A stretch of 64,000 bases of DNA from Coriobacterium glomerans PW2 (GTDB taxonomy: Bacteria > Actinomycetota > Coriobacteriia > Coriobacteriales > Coriobacteriaceae): positions 310,001 through 374,000 of the forward strand of contig NC_015389.1 in NCBI RefSeq assembly GCF_000195315.1, in the 5' to 3' direction. Below are positions 8,131 through 17,227 of this stretch, one piece after another (within the stretch, counting starts at the first letter, position 1; each line of letters begins with the position of its first letter). The notes below the pieces were generated by a model. It did no database searches, was not told the DNA's origin, and was given only the letters and a program-made list of their open reading frames with translations. The position numbers were made by a program, and so were the translations under genes.

Positions 8131-10308
8131 ATGCGCAGCCACCCGGATCGCACACGTGATCTCGCGACGGGGCGTGATCGAGGCAGAGGCTCGAGACCGA
8201 CTTCGGACTCGGGACGCGACGCGACGCACCGGCGCTATTCAGGTGCGCAGAACGCTATCGCCTTGACCGTCGCCCTTCTCTCGACAGCTGTCATATCGAT
8301 CGATCCATCGAGGCCGACCCACGATATGATTCGCGAGGTGGCCCCGGGTGCGAGCGGGCTGCTCTACATCTGCTGCGAGGTGCTGTTCTCGTTCGCCGGC
8401 CATGCTGATGTCATGCTGCTCGCGGCGCTCGCCTGTCTGCTGCTGCTGCCGATGCGCTATGTGCTCTTCAGACGAGGCGACTCGTGGCGCCCTTCGGTTC
8501 TTGTGCCCGCTGCAGCAATCGCCGCCTGCATGGTCCTCGGCAGAAGTTATGATGTCGAGGACAGCGCGCGGCTCGCGCTGGGAGACGCGAGTCGTATCGC
8601 GGAGTCCATCCTCGCGTGGCTCGGATGGGCTGTGCTGGCCCATGTGGGCATCTACCTGTTGTTCGAATGGTTCGACCGTCTCGGTGCGCCCGGTCGTTCC
8701 GATGGTGCACCTCGATCTTCCTCATGGGGAAGGGCCACGAGATTCATTCTTGACAGACACCCTTTTGGAGGGCCGCTGCTGCTGGTGTCCATCACATGGT
8801 CTTTTGCCTTCATCGCTGCCTGCCCCGGTATCTTCATGGGCGACACCCCCGCCCAGATTCTTCAATGGTTCAATCTGCCGAATGCAACAAGCAGCTATCT
8901 CGATCTCGTCAATCCGTCGGTGCTTCTGAACGGGCATCATCCCGTCGTGCACACCGCGCTTCTCGGCGGTTGCGTCCAGATCGGCTTGGCGCTATTCGGT
9001 GACGAGAACGCGGGCCTGCTCATCTACACCGCCACTCAGTTCGCGCTGACGGCGGCGGCAGTGGCTTATCTGCTCTATAATCTGCGCCTTTTCGGTTTGG
9101 GGATCCGTTTTCGAGCTGCGATGACCGCGTTCTTTCTCTTCATGCCGATGTTTGCGAACTACGCGGTGCTCCTGACCAAAGACGTCTTGTTCGCCGATGC
9201 GCTGCTGCTGCTCGTCATCCAGTTGGCGAAGGTGCTTACGGCTCTCCGCGCGTCTCGTCCCGACGCCCTCGGGTGCCGTTGCTCCAAGACGACGGACCTC
9301 ACGAGGATTCCCGTCTGCTCTTCGGGTCTTTCCGCACGGACTTGGATCGCTTTGGGTCTCGCCGCGCTCGGCACGACGTTCCTGCGCAATGGGGGCCTCG
9401 TGTTTCCAGTCGTCGCATGCCTTCTCACCGCGGGAATTGCCCGGCTCCGCTCGCAAGGGCGGATCGTCGCCGGATCCCTCGCCGTGCTTGCAGTCGTCGC
9501 GATGCTCCACATCGGCTTCTCTGCGGTCCTCATGCCCGCCTTGGGCATCACGCCGGGCAGCCGCCGCGAGGCCATGTCCATTCCGTTTCAGCAGACGGCG
9601 CGCTTCGTCGCCAAACATGACAGCGCTCATGCCGGGGTGTCCGAGGGAACCTCCGATGGCCTCGTTTCCGCCGAGGAGCGCGCCGCGATCGATCGCGTTC
9701 TCGGATATGCGACCCTTGCCCGACGCTACGATCCGAGCAAATCCGATGGCGTCAAGGACTCGTTCAACGAACACGCCTCGAGCGCCGATCTGATGGCGTA
9801 CCTGAGTGTGTGGGCGACGATGTTCTCAAAGGACCCGGCGGTCTACCTATCGGCGACCGCGAACAACTACTTCGGCTACTTTTATCCGAGCGAGCGCGAC
9901 GTATGGGTCTACAGCACCGTGTCAAGCGAGGAGAGCATGAGCAGTTCCTCGCTGAGAGCGCACTTCGACTTCCACCGCTTGGGGGGTCCGATATCGGAGG
10001 CGCTTGATCACGCGGTGCTCATCTACCGCGTCGCCGTGCAGCGCTGCCCTCTCGTATCGCTTGCCATGAGCTCAGCGCCGTACGTCTGGCTGCTCGTCCT
10101 GACGAGCGTATACGAACTTCGCTCGCGGCAATGGTTCGGGCTCGCGCTGCTCGCTCCCATCTGGTGCGTCCTTGCGGTGTGCATCACGGGACCCTGCAAT
10201 GGATCGACCTATATGCGCTATCTGTATCCGGCGATCGTGTGCCTGCCCTTCGTCGTCCCGATCGCGATCGGGCACCCGCGCATCCTGTGGATCCAGCGCA
10301 ACCTCTGA
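8131..10308 (+). CDS. Large polytopic membrane protein, DUF6020-like
   Basis: 725 residues with about a dozen hydrophobic segments, a basic N-terminus rich in Arg, and a large extracytoplasmic section (residues ~470-620). Two conserved-looking stretches stand out: GIFMGDTPAQILQWFN and LLNGHHPVVHTALLGG near residues 225-275. They resemble the Firmicute/actinobacterial DUF6020 membrane family and have the acidic-residue-after-TM1 topology of GT-C glycosyltransferases. Function is unknown; a lipid-linked sugar transferase is a guess. It starts 4 bp after lgt. I see no frameshift or truncation. Confidence 0.7.
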   Translation: MRSHPDRTRDLATGRDRGRGSRPTSDSGRDATHRRYSGAQNAIALTVALLSTAVISIDPSRPTHDMIREVAPGASGLLYICCEVLFSFAGHADVMLLAALACLLLLPMRYVLFRRGDSWRPSVLVPAAAIAACMVLGRSYDVEDSARLALGDASRIAESILAWLGWAVLAHVGIYLLFEWFDRLGAPGRSDGAPRSSSWGRATRFILDRHPFGGPLLLVSITWSFAFIAACPGIFMGDTPAQILQWFNLPNATSSYLDLVNPSVLLNGHHPVVHTALLGGCVQIGLALFGDENAGLLIYTATQFALTAAAVAYLLYNLRLFGLGIRFRAAMTAFFLFMPMFANYAVLLTKDVLFADALLLLVIQLAKVLTALRASRPDALGCRCSKTTDLTRIPVCSSGLSARTWIALGLAALGTTFLRNGGLVFPVVACLLTAGIARLRSQGRIVAGSLAVLAVVAMLHIGFSAVLMPALGITPGSRREAMSIPFQQTARFVAKHDSAHAGVSEGTSDGLVSAEERAAIDRVLGYATLARRYDPSKSDGVKDSFNEHASSADLMAYLSVWATMFSKDPAVYLSATANNYFGYFYPSERDVWVYSTVSSEESMSSSSLRAHFDFHRLGGPISEALDHAVLIYRVAVQRCPLVSLAMSSAPYVWLLVLTSVYELRSRQWFGLALLAPIWCVLAVCITGPCNGSTYMRYLYPAIVCLPFVVPIAIGHPRILWIQRNL

Positions 10309-10439
10309 GCTTGGGAATTGCATGGGAGACGCGAGATAGGCTTTCGCAGCTGCGATATTCGGTATATCATGCAACCACGTGTGTATATATCGGCTCGCCG
10401 CCTCGCGCTCGAGTCTCGCTGATCGATGGGAGACCTTCT

Positions 10440-11201
10440 ATGTCCGGACACTCAAAATGGGCAACGACCAAGCACCGCAAGGGCGCGCAGGATGCGAAGC
10501 GCTCCGCGCTCTTCTCAAAACTGAGTCGCAACATCACGGTTGCCGCGCGCGTGGGTGGCGATCCTCTGCCCGAGAACAACGCCTCGCTGGCAGCTGCGGT
10601 CGCCAAGGCCCGCGCGCAATCCATGCCGAAGGACAAGATCGACTCCGCCATCAAGAAAGCGTTCGCCTCCGGTGCCGATGCAGCCAACTATGAGACCGTC
10701 GTCTACGAGGGCTATGGCCCGGCGGGGGTCGCCTTCTATGTCGAGGCCCTGACGGACAATCGCAACCGCACGGCTGCAGATGTACGTTCTGCGTTCAGTC
10801 ATTCAGGTGGAAACTTGGGTACAACGGGTTCTGTAGCTTTCCAATTCGATCGCTTGGGGCAGGTGATCGTCACGAAAGACGAGAGCCCCGATGAAGATGA
10901 GTTCATGATGCAGGTCGCTGAAGCGGGCGGTGAGGACTATGAGGACGCTGGAGAGGATTGGGTCGTCTGGACGGCGGCCGGCGATCTCACAGCCGTTTCG
11001 AAGAGCCTCGAGGACCAAGGCGTACATGTCAAAGGCTCCGAGCTGGTCATGGTGGCGAACACTCCCACGGAGGTCAGCCCCGCTGACGCGAAGAAGGTCA
11101 TGCGCCTCATCGATCGGCTCGAGGAGCTTGACGACCTGCAAGACGTGTACCACTCCATGCAGATGACCGATGAGGTCATCGCAGCGATCGAGGAGGATTG
11201 A
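10440..11201 (+). CDS. YebC/PmpR-family regulatory protein
   Basis: 253 residues. The opening MSGHSKWATTKHRKGAQD is diagnostic for YebC/TACO1. Recent work assigns this family to relieving ribosome stalling on polyproline tracts; some members are described as DNA-binding regulators. Middle and C-terminal acidic segments (NYETVVYEGYGPAGVAF, SGGNLGTTGSVAFQF) are complete. The frame is open upstream to 10131, but the ATG at 10440 with GGGAGA before it gives the canonical N-terminus. It is separated from the membrane protein by ~130 bp that include AT-rich promoter-like sequence near 10357-10390. Confidence 0.93.
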   Translation: MSGHSKWATTKHRKGAQDAKRSALFSKLSRNITVAARVGGDPLPENNASLAAAVAKARAQSMPKDKIDSAIKKAFASGADAANYETVVYEGYGPAGVAFYVEALTDNRNRTAADVRSAFSHSGGNLGTTGSVAFQFDRLGQVIVTKDESPDEDEFMMQVAEAGGEDYEDAGEDWVVWTAAGDLTAVSKSLEDQGVHVKGSELVMVANTPTEVSPADAKKVMRLIDRLEELDDLQDVYHSMQMTDEVIAAIEED

Positions 11202-11242
11202 GGAAGCGCGGCAGAGCATGCGTCAAGGTATCCGATCGGGCG

Positions 11243-11260
11243 CGTGCGCGACCGCGCACG
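11243..11260. promoter_or_regulatory. Perfect dyad ahead of the amaP ribosome-binding site
   Basis: CGTGCGCG and CGCGCACG are separated by two bases and lie directly before AAAGGAGG of the next gene. It may be an operator or the end-hairpin of yebC; there is no T run, so termination is doubtful. Confidence 0.4.
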
Positions 11261-11277
11261 TCTGAAAGGAGGCACGC

Positions 11278-11826
11278 ATGCGTGTATTGAAGATCATCAT
11301 CGCTTTGGTGTACACCCTTGCCGGTGTCGTGGTGATCGGATCGCTTTCGGTTCTGCTGTTCGGCCCTCTCGAGACTCAGCTGCTAGAGATGATAGACCGT
11401 CCTTGGGCTCGTATCGCGATCATTGTAAGCTCGGCGATCGTCGGGCTCGGAATCCTGATCACGCTCATTCGAGCGATCGCCTCGAGGCCGGAGGCGGATA
11501 GCGTGCGACCGAAGGGTGATGAGAGCATCGAGATCAGCTTGGCAGCGCTTATTTCCACGGCTCGGGCGGCGGCGCAGTCACAAGATGTGATGATTGAAGG
11601 CGTTCGCGGTCATATCCATGGTCGTGACCGCAGTGAGGTGCGTCTCACGATCGATGCCATTCCGTTGAAGCAGACCGATCTCGATGCGATGGCGCAGCGA
11701 ATACAGGAGCGAGTTGTTTCAGCATGCGAGCACATGCTCGGCACATCGGGCGTATCCGCGCGTGTGAGATTCCTGCCGACCAAGACCACAACCGCGATCA
11801 GAGAGGTCGATCATGAGCAAGAGTAA
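11278..11826 (+). CDS. AmaP-like alkaline-shock membrane anchor protein
   Basis: 182 residues. Two transmembrane segments (residues ~4-28 and ~42-66) are followed by a cytoplasmic Asp23-related domain (ISLAALISTARAAAQ to VSARVRFLP). In Staphylococcus AmaP tethers Asp23 to the membrane. Here the gene is followed by a DUF2273 protein and an Asp23 protein, the same association known in other Gram-positives. AAAGGAGG gives a strong start. The 3' end overlaps the next start codon by 14 bp, so translation is probably coupled. Role: cell-envelope stress homeostasis, mechanism unknown. Confidence 0.8.
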   Translation: MRVLKIIIALVYTLAGVVVIGSLSVLLFGPLETQLLEMIDRPWARIAIIVSSAIVGLGILITLIRAIASRPEADSVRPKGDESIEISLAALISTARAAAQSQDVMIEGVRGHIHGRDRSEVRLTIDAIPLKQTDLDAMAQRIQERVVSACEHMLGTSGVSARVRFLPTKTTTAIREVDHEQE

Positions 11827-12346
11827 CAATGGTGGCAAGGCACCCAAGACATCGATAGAGCGCAACCCCAAGCAGGCTGAGAAGTCCACCAAGAATTCAA
11901 CGAATGACGAGGACACTTCAAAAAAGGAGAATTCATCCGCAGACGGCTCCCAGTCTTCGCGCGCGGACGGAGACTCGTCATCCTCATCTGCGTCAACGGG
12001 GTCCACGCAGGACGACCGTTCGAAGCAGAATGACAACCAGCAGGAGTCTGAACAGCGGAAGAAGAAGGGCGGCTCGCAAGGGGACTCGGACGGCTCCGCA
12101 TCGGATCCGGTCGGCTTTTTCGCGGGCTTCGGCAGATCGCTTTGGAGCTATGCGAGCAAGCATCCGCATTCAACGCTTTTTGCGCTCATAGGCTTCATCT
12201 TGGCGCTGTTCATCCTCGGCTTCGGACTGTGGCATACGATCGTGATCGCCCTGTTCGTGCTTATCGGAGCCGCGATCGGGCAGATCCTCGATGGGGATAC
12301 AGGGATCATCGGCTTTTTCGCGCGACTCTTCAAAGATCGGTCGTAA
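11813..12346 (+). CDS. DUF2273 membrane protein with long charged N-terminal tail
   Basis: 177 residues. The first ~100 are low complexity: Ser, Lys, Asp, Gln and Glu repeats, probably disordered and cytoplasmic. The last ~70 contain two closely spaced membrane helices (STLFALIGFILALFILGF and HTIVIALFVLIGAAIGQIL) ending DGDTGIIGFFARLFKDR, the DUF2273 pattern. DUF2273 proteins are encoded beside amaP and asp23 in many Gram-positives. Typical members are only ~60-80 residues, so the disordered extension is unusual. It overlaps amaP and precedes asp23 by ~130 bp. Confidence 0.75.
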   Translation: MSKSNNGGKAPKTSIERNPKQAEKSTKNSTNDEDTSKKENSSADGSQSSRADGDSSSSSASTGSTQDDRSKQNDNQQESEQRKKKGGSQGDSDGSASDPVGFFAGFGRSLWSYASKHPHSTLFALIGFILALFILGFGLWHTIVIALFVLIGAAIGQILDGDTGIIGFFARLFKDRS

Positions 12347-12473
12347 TATCGTTACTGTGATCTCGCGCGACGCAAGCCGCGCACGGGGCCGCAGCGATCG
12401 GGTGGGATGAGCCACGATTCCCGATCGCTCGGTCTGCACGCAGACGATGGGAGCAACTGAGAGGGGCGCCGCG

Positions 12474-13100
12474 ATGACGGACATCGGTGGGGACAGCAAG
12501 ATCAAGCGAGCTGTCGAGGTCGCAGGTACCCCCTCTGGGATCAGCGAGCTGCCCGCAGAGGATGCGGGACAGCCGCATCGTGGCGTCTCCGCTCCCGGAT
12601 ATGGCGACGATGAGCCGGCCGACGTCGCACCGCCCGAGATCGCTGAGGGCGATCAGGACGATGCCGACGATGACGGGGATGAGTCCGAGGACTCGCTGAC
12701 CTATTCGAGTGGGGTGATCGAGAAGATCGTGGCCATGGCGACGCGAGAGGTTCCCCATGTGCTCGGCATGAAGGGAAACCTCATGCATTTCGTTCAAGAG
12801 CACCTCGGGGCTGAAAATCTGACGAAGGGCGTCACAGTCGAAGTCACCGATGACAATCGCGTGGTCGTGAACATCTCGGTCATAATCGAATACGGATGCT
12901 ACGCGCCGGCTATCTTCGAGGATATCAAGAACAGGGTGACCGATCGCTTGACCGCGATGACCGGCCTCGAGGTCGCTGGCATCAATCTGCGCATCGAGGA
13001 CGTGGTGACTCGTGAGACGTACAACGAAAGCAAGAGACGCTTCATAGATGAGATCGGCAACGACGCATCCGATGCCGAGCCGAATGACTCGGATATCTGA
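12474..13100 (+). CDS. Asp23/Gls24-family envelope stress response protein
   Basis: 208 residues. An acidic disordered N-terminus (~residues 1-80, rich in Asp/Glu) leads to an Asp23 domain: SSGVIEKIVAMATREVPHVLGMKGN, then VEVTDDNRVVVNISVIIEYGC and VAGINLRIEDVVTRE. Asp23 is an abundant peripheral protein anchored by AmaP under alkaline or cell-wall stress. The start at 12474 follows GAGAGGGG; an in-frame ATG at 12447 lacks a site. Operon with amaP and the DUF2273 gene is likely. Confidence 0.85.
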   Translation: MTDIGGDSKIKRAVEVAGTPSGISELPAEDAGQPHRGVSAPGYGDDEPADVAPPEIAEGDQDDADDDGDESEDSLTYSSGVIEKIVAMATREVPHVLGMKGNLMHFVQEHLGAENLTKGVTVEVTDDNRVVVNISVIIEYGCYAPAIFEDIKNRVTDRLTAMTGLEVAGINLRIEDVVTRETYNESKRRFIDEIGNDASDAEPNDSDI

Positions 13101-13384
13101 GTCCCCATCGCGGGCGCCCCATCGCTATCCCCGCATTGTTTCGATTCGGATTCCGGGCGCGTCGCAGCAAAATCGGTCTTGCCTTATCCCGAGAAGCCAT
13201 GCTATTCTCATTCCCATGATTGCGACCGCTGCACATAAGATGATGATGGTCATGGAGATGCCCTCGCCCGGGCTCCTTGCCATGCCGCGCATTCTTTGCG
13301 GGTATGATAGGACCGGGCGTCTCAACTAGGTCGTCTCACGCGGGACGGCCCGCCTATCACCTCATATCAAGCGGAGTATCAATC

Positions 13385-14155
13385 GTGATTAGCATTCAGC
13401 ATGTTTCCAAGACCTATGACGGGGCGATCTCGGCTCAAAGATCCGCCGAGAGCGCCGTTCGCGCCCTCAGGGACATCTCCATCGATATCGAGGACGGCGA
13501 TCGATTCGGCATCATCGGGATGAGCGGAGCCGGCAAGTCGACGCTCGTGCGCGTCATCAACTTGCTCGAGCGACCTACCGCAGGCAGGGTCTACGTTGAC
13601 GGTCAAGATGTCACAAGGCTCTCCAAAGGAGCGCTTCGAGCGTATCGCCGTCGGGTCGCCATGATTTTTCAGAACTTCGGCCTGCTCGCGCAAAAGACCG
13701 CGTTGGATAACGTGTGCTTTCCATTCCTTGCAGCGAACGGCAGGGTCACTGCGCACGATCGCGAGCGCGCACTCGCTCTGCTCGAGCGCGTCGGACTCAA
13801 GGACAAGCCTTCGGCATATCCGGCACAGCTTTCCGGAGGCCAGCAGCAGCGTGTCGCGATCGCTCGGGCGCTGGCCTGCGAGCCGGAGGTCATCTTGTGC
13901 GACGAGGCCACCAGCGCACTGGACCCGATGAGCACGAACACGATTCTCAAACTGCTGCGCGACATCAATCGCGAGACGCAGGTCACGCTGGTCGTGATCA
14001 CTCATTCCATGGATGTCGTCGAAAAGATCTGCAACAGCGTGGCCGTGCTCGATAGCGGACGCATCGTCGAGCGCGGTGCGGTCGACAGTGTATTCGCGAA
14101 TCCGCAGGCCGAGGCGACGCGCGTGCTTCTGGGGAGGGCGGACTGGGATGATTAG
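13385..14155 (+). CDS. metN: Methionine ABC transporter ATP-binding protein (short, without NIL domain)
   Basis: 256 residues. Walker A GMSGAGKST, Q-loop IFQNFGLLAQ, signature LSGGQQQRVAIARAL, Walker B VILCDEATSALDP and the H-loop ITHS are all present. The ~80-residue C-terminal NIL/ACT domain that lets E. coli MetN sense cytoplasmic methionine is absent; the protein ends after the ATPase core. Chosen start is GTG 13385 after GCGGAG; the frame extends further upstream without a good site. It overlaps metI by 8 bp and metQ follows, forming metNIQ. No S-box riboswitch is recognisable in the 285 bp before it. TATGAT at 13303 may be its -10. Confidence 0.9.
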   Translation: MISIQHVSKTYDGAISAQRSAESAVRALRDISIDIEDGDRFGIIGMSGAGKSTLVRVINLLERPTAGRVYVDGQDVTRLSKGALRAYRRRVAMIFQNFGLLAQKTALDNVCFPFLAANGRVTAHDRERALALLERVGLKDKPSAYPAQLSGGQQQRVAIARALACEPEVILCDEATSALDPMSTNTILKLLRDINRETQVTLVVITHSMDVVEKICNSVAVLDSGRIVERGAVDSVFANPQAEATRVLLGRADWDD

Positions 14156-14813
14156 CGATTTTCTGAGTGAGTTCGGCGATCTGCTGTCTCAGGGTGTCAT
14201 TGATACGCTCGTCATGGTTTTTCTGTCCACAGCGATAGCGTATGCGGTCGGCATAGCGATAGGCGTCGTTCTGCATCTCACGGCTCCGGGTTCGCTCAGG
14301 CCGAAGCCGGTGTTCAACGCCGTTCTCGGCTGGGTCGTGAATATCGGTCGCTCGCTGCCCTTCATCATACTGCTCGTCGCGCTCATGCCCGTCTCGACAG
14401 CCGTTGCCGGCACGTCGACCGGTGTGCGCGGCGTCATTCTCCCGCTGGTGGTCTCCGCCTCCCCGTTTATCGCGCGCATGGTGGAGCAGTCTCTGGCGGA
14501 AGTCAGCCATGAGGCTGTCGAAGCCGCCGAGGCCTGCGGAGCCTCATTGCCGCGTATCGTGTTTTCCGCGCTGCTGCCCGAGGCGCTGCCCTCGATTGTT
14601 CGCGGCGTCGCGGTCAGCCTGATCGCCGTGTTGGGCTACACCGCCATAGCCGGTGCGGTCGGCGCGGGAGGCTTGGGCGACATCGCGATCCGCTACGGTT
14701 ACTACCGCTATCAGAACGATGTCATGTTCGTTACCGTGATCCTGCTGATCGTGCTCGTGCAGATCATCCAGGGTATGTGCAATCTCATTGCGCGCAAGGT
14801 GGATCATCGGTGA
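14148..14813 (+). CDS. metI: Methionine ABC transporter permease
   Basis: 221 residues with five hydrophobic segments. The cytoplasmic coupling helix EAAEACGASLPRIVFSALLPEALP is the EAA loop that docks on MetN. N-terminus: LLSQGVIDTLVMVFLSTAIAYA; C-terminus: VGAGGLGDIAIRYGYYRYQ, typical of MetI. The start overlaps the metN stop by 8 bp, so translation is coupled. It builds the membrane channel for D-/L-methionine import with MetN and the lipoprotein MetQ. Confidence 0.94.
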   Translation: MISDFLSEFGDLLSQGVIDTLVMVFLSTAIAYAVGIAIGVVLHLTAPGSLRPKPVFNAVLGWVVNIGRSLPFIILLVALMPVSTAVAGTSTGVRGVILPLVVSASPFIARMVEQSLAEVSHEAVEAAEACGASLPRIVFSALLPEALPSIVRGVAVSLIAVLGYTAIAGAVGAGGLGDIAIRYGYYRYQNDVMFVTVILLIVLVQIIQGMCNLIARKVDHR

Positions 14814-14923
14814 GCCGAAGTGCCAACCGATCCCCGGGGGGCGCCTGGCTCGAACTCCAGTGACCGGCGCGACGCGACCGGATCGACAGTGTCAAATCAT
14901 ATTTCAAGGAGAGGTACATTATC

Positions 14924-15775
14924 ATGCGAACCATATCGAACGCTGCAGTTTCCCGTCGCGGTGTCGTGAAGGGCACCCTCGCCGCATTCGGACTTCTTGC
15001 ACTCGGCGGGCTCTCGGCATGCAACAGGGCTACCACCAGGGACGCCAATTCTCTCAGAGTCGGTGCCTCGGCGGCTCCCCATGCTGAGATCCTGAACAAG
15101 TTCGCCAAGCCCAAACTGAAGGAAAAGGGTATCGATCTCGTTGTCAAGGAGTATACCGACTATATTCACCCGAATAGGGATACGACATCCGGCGATATCG
15201 ATGCGAACTATTTTCAGCACGTTCAGTACCTCGAAAACTACAACAAGGAGAACAAGACCGACCTCGTGAACGCAGGTGCCATCCACTATGAACCGATCGC
15301 CATCTATGCTGGCAAATCAGCTGATCTGGCCGAGATCTCCGATGGCGCGAAGATCGCACTTCCCAGCGATCCCACCAACGAGGGCCGGGCTCTGCTTCTG
15401 CTTCAAGAACAGAAGCTGATCGAACTCAAGGATCCGACGAACCTCGAGGCGACGACCAAAGATATCGCGAGCAATCCGCATAAGATCGAGTTTCAAGAGC
15501 TTGAGGCGGCTGCGATTCCGCGTGCGCTGGAATCGGTCGACTTCGCGATCATCAATGGCAACTTCGCACTCCAAGCCGATCTGCATGTGAAAGATGCGAT
15601 CGCCTTCGAGTCGCCTGATTCCGAGGCGGTCAAGCAGTACGCGAATATCATAGCGACCACATCGGAGAAGAAAGACGACAAGAACATAGGCGCACTTGTC
15701 AAGGCGCTGCAGTCCGATGATTTCAAAGCCTATCTCAAAGACACGTATGGGGAGGATGTGCAGCCCGCGTTCTAA
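14924..15775 (+). CDS. metQ: MetQ/NlpA-family substrate-binding lipoprotein
   Basis: 283 residues. The signal has a twin-arginine-like SRRGVVKG followed by a hydrophobic stretch and the lipobox LSAC at residues ~30-33, so it is probably exported by Tat or Sec, lipidated by Lgt and held on the outer face of the membrane. The mature part opens RVGASAAPHAEIL, the strand of NlpA proteins, and has YFQHVQYLENYNKE and LPSDPTNEGRALLLL. A GGAGAGG site precedes it after a 110-bp gap from metI. It delivers methionine to MetNI. Confidence 0.93.
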   Translation: MRTISNAAVSRRGVVKGTLAAFGLLALGGLSACNRATTRDANSLRVGASAAPHAEILNKFAKPKLKEKGIDLVVKEYTDYIHPNRDTTSGDIDANYFQHVQYLENYNKENKTDLVNAGAIHYEPIAIYAGKSADLAEISDGAKIALPSDPTNEGRALLLLQEQKLIELKDPTNLEATTKDIASNPHKIEFQELEAAAIPRALESVDFAIINGNFALQADLHVKDAIAFESPDSEAVKQYANIIATTSEKKDDKNIGALVKALQSDDFKAYLKDTYGEDVQPAF

Positions 15776-15969
15776 AGCATCTGGTGACCGGCCATCGCAG
15801 TCTTCATGTCGCTGGCGAATAAATTTGCGAATCGCCGCCATCTTGTAGCGACGCTGCACGATCATCACCCTTTTTGTGTCATATGCCGACCTGGTCTTGT
15901 GCTCACCTTGTATCTTGATACCATCTGTCGCATCGGTATATGTCGCTGTTGATCCAAGGGGGATGCAAG

Positions 15970-17049
15970 ATGGCGAACGAGAGCGCGGAATCGTCCGATG
16001 AATCTCAGTCGTGTGCTGCTCGTGAGGGCGACAGCGATGGAGGAGAGCCACCAGCCGAGCTGATGTCTTCAGGTTCAGAGGGGGCGGACAGAGTCGGCTT
16101 CGCAACCTTGGAGGCCGTCCCTCCGGTAGAGCCGATCCGACATCTGATCACGCCTGAAGCGGTCGCTCATGGCGAACAGGTGTGCATGAAACGCGGCAGC
16201 CGCCCTCATCTCATCCAGTTCCTTGTGATGCTCAACCTCGGTCTCGTGTTGACCGCCTTGGCGGTTGTGCTGTTCAAGACGCCGAACAACTTCGCTTTCG
16301 GCGGCACATCGGGGGTGTCGGTCGTACTCGCCACGCTCATGCCGAAGCTTCCTGTCGGCGCGTTCATGTGGATCCTCAATATCGTACTCGTCGGACTCGG
16401 TTACATCTTTCTGGATCGACGCCAGCTCGTGTGGAGCGTCTTCGCCTCCTTCGCGCTATCCGCTTACGTTTCGCTGTTCGAATGGATCTTTCCCTACGGA
16501 CGCTCGCTGACCGGGGACATGTGGCTGGATCTGTGTTTCGCTGTCATGTTGCCGGCGATCGGCAGTGCGATCGTGTTCGACATCGGTGCCTCGACGGGCG
16601 GTACCGATATCCTGGCGATGATCCTCAAGCGCTATACGAGTCTTGAGATCGGCCGAGCGCTCATGCTGGTCGATGTCGGCATCGTGTGCATCGCCGCGCT
16701 TCTGTATGGCCCGCGTGTGGGACTCTACTGCGTTTTGGGCCTGTTTGCCAAGACGCTCGTGGTGGACAAGTCGATCGAGAGCATACATCTGCGCAAGGTC
16801 TGCACGATCATATGCCGACGCCCGCTTGAGGTAGAAACGTTCATCGTGAAGCGCTTGGAGCGCACCGCCACGATCAGCCGGGGCTATGGCGCGTTCTCAG
16901 GTAGCTGCGAGACCGTGATCATGAGCGTGCTCACCTGTCGGCAGGCCGCGAAGCTGCGCCGGTTCGTTCGAGAGATCGACCCATGCGCGTTCATCACCAT
17001 CGTTGACAGCTCAGAAATCGTGGGGCGCGGCTTTCGCGACATGGGCTGA
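15970..17049 (+). CDS. YitT-family membrane protein (DUF161 and DUF2179)
   Basis: 359 residues. A ~75-residue charged N-terminal tail precedes five or six membrane segments starting HLIQFLVMLNLGLVLTALAV; the sequence NNFAFGGTSGVSVVLA is the family's conserved first loop. The C-terminal ~95 residues form a soluble DUF2179 domain (RKVCTIICRRPLEVETFIV to ALVDSSEIVGRGF-like end). YitT proteins are of uncertain function; no substrate is established. The start follows AAGGGGG. It is flanked by metQ upstream and the groESL promoter downstream. Confidence 0.85.
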   Translation: MANESAESSDESQSCAAREGDSDGGEPPAELMSSGSEGADRVGFATLEAVPPVEPIRHLITPEAVAHGEQVCMKRGSRPHLIQFLVMLNLGLVLTALAVVLFKTPNNFAFGGTSGVSVVLATLMPKLPVGAFMWILNIVLVGLGYIFLDRRQLVWSVFASFALSAYVSLFEWIFPYGRSLTGDMWLDLCFAVMLPAIGSAIVFDIGASTGGTDILAMILKRYTSLEIGRALMLVDVGIVCIAALLYGPRVGLYCVLGLFAKTLVVDKSIESIHLRKVCTIICRRPLEVETFIVKRLERTATISRGYGAFSGSCETVIMSVLTCRQAAKLRRFVREIDPCAFITIVDSSEIVGRGFRDMG

Positions 17050-17080
17050 GTCCCCTCCGCAAAGCATGCTGGTGCACGCA

Positions 17081-17117
17081 GCAAAAAATCTAAGTGTCAA
17101 AATGTGAGATTTTTTGC
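17081..17117. promoter_or_regulatory. 11-bp AT-rich inverted repeat between yitT and groES
   Basis: GCAAAAAATCT (17081-17091) and its exact complement (17107-17117) are separated by 15 bases. The sequence is strikingly AT-rich for this genome. The right arm ends in six T, so it can work as a terminator for the upstream gene. It also sits just upstream of the groES promoter and could be a heat-shock operator. It is not a CIRCE element. Confidence 0.5.
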
Positions 17118-17123
17118 ATCCGG

Positions 17124-17152
17124 TTGTATAAGTTGCAATTGATGGGTAGTAT
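17124..17152 (+). promoter_or_regulatory. Sigma-70-type promoter of groES-groEL
   Basis: TTGTAT and TAGTAT are separated by exactly 17 bases, about 75 bp before the groES start codon. Transcription would then cover both chaperonin genes. No CIRCE (TTAGCACTC-type) or HAIR motif was seen nearby, so the heat-shock control is unclear. Confidence 0.55.
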
Positions 17153-17227
17153 TCTTGGCGTACGTGAAGGCCGGGTTCTGCGGGGTGCTGCATGCGTCTC
17201 CGCGTCCGCGAAAAGGAGGAGTCAAAC

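Noticed and set aside
13100-13385. SAM (S-box) riboswitch before metN
   Set aside because: No conserved S-box helices or terminator could be recognised by eye; a covariance search would be decisive.
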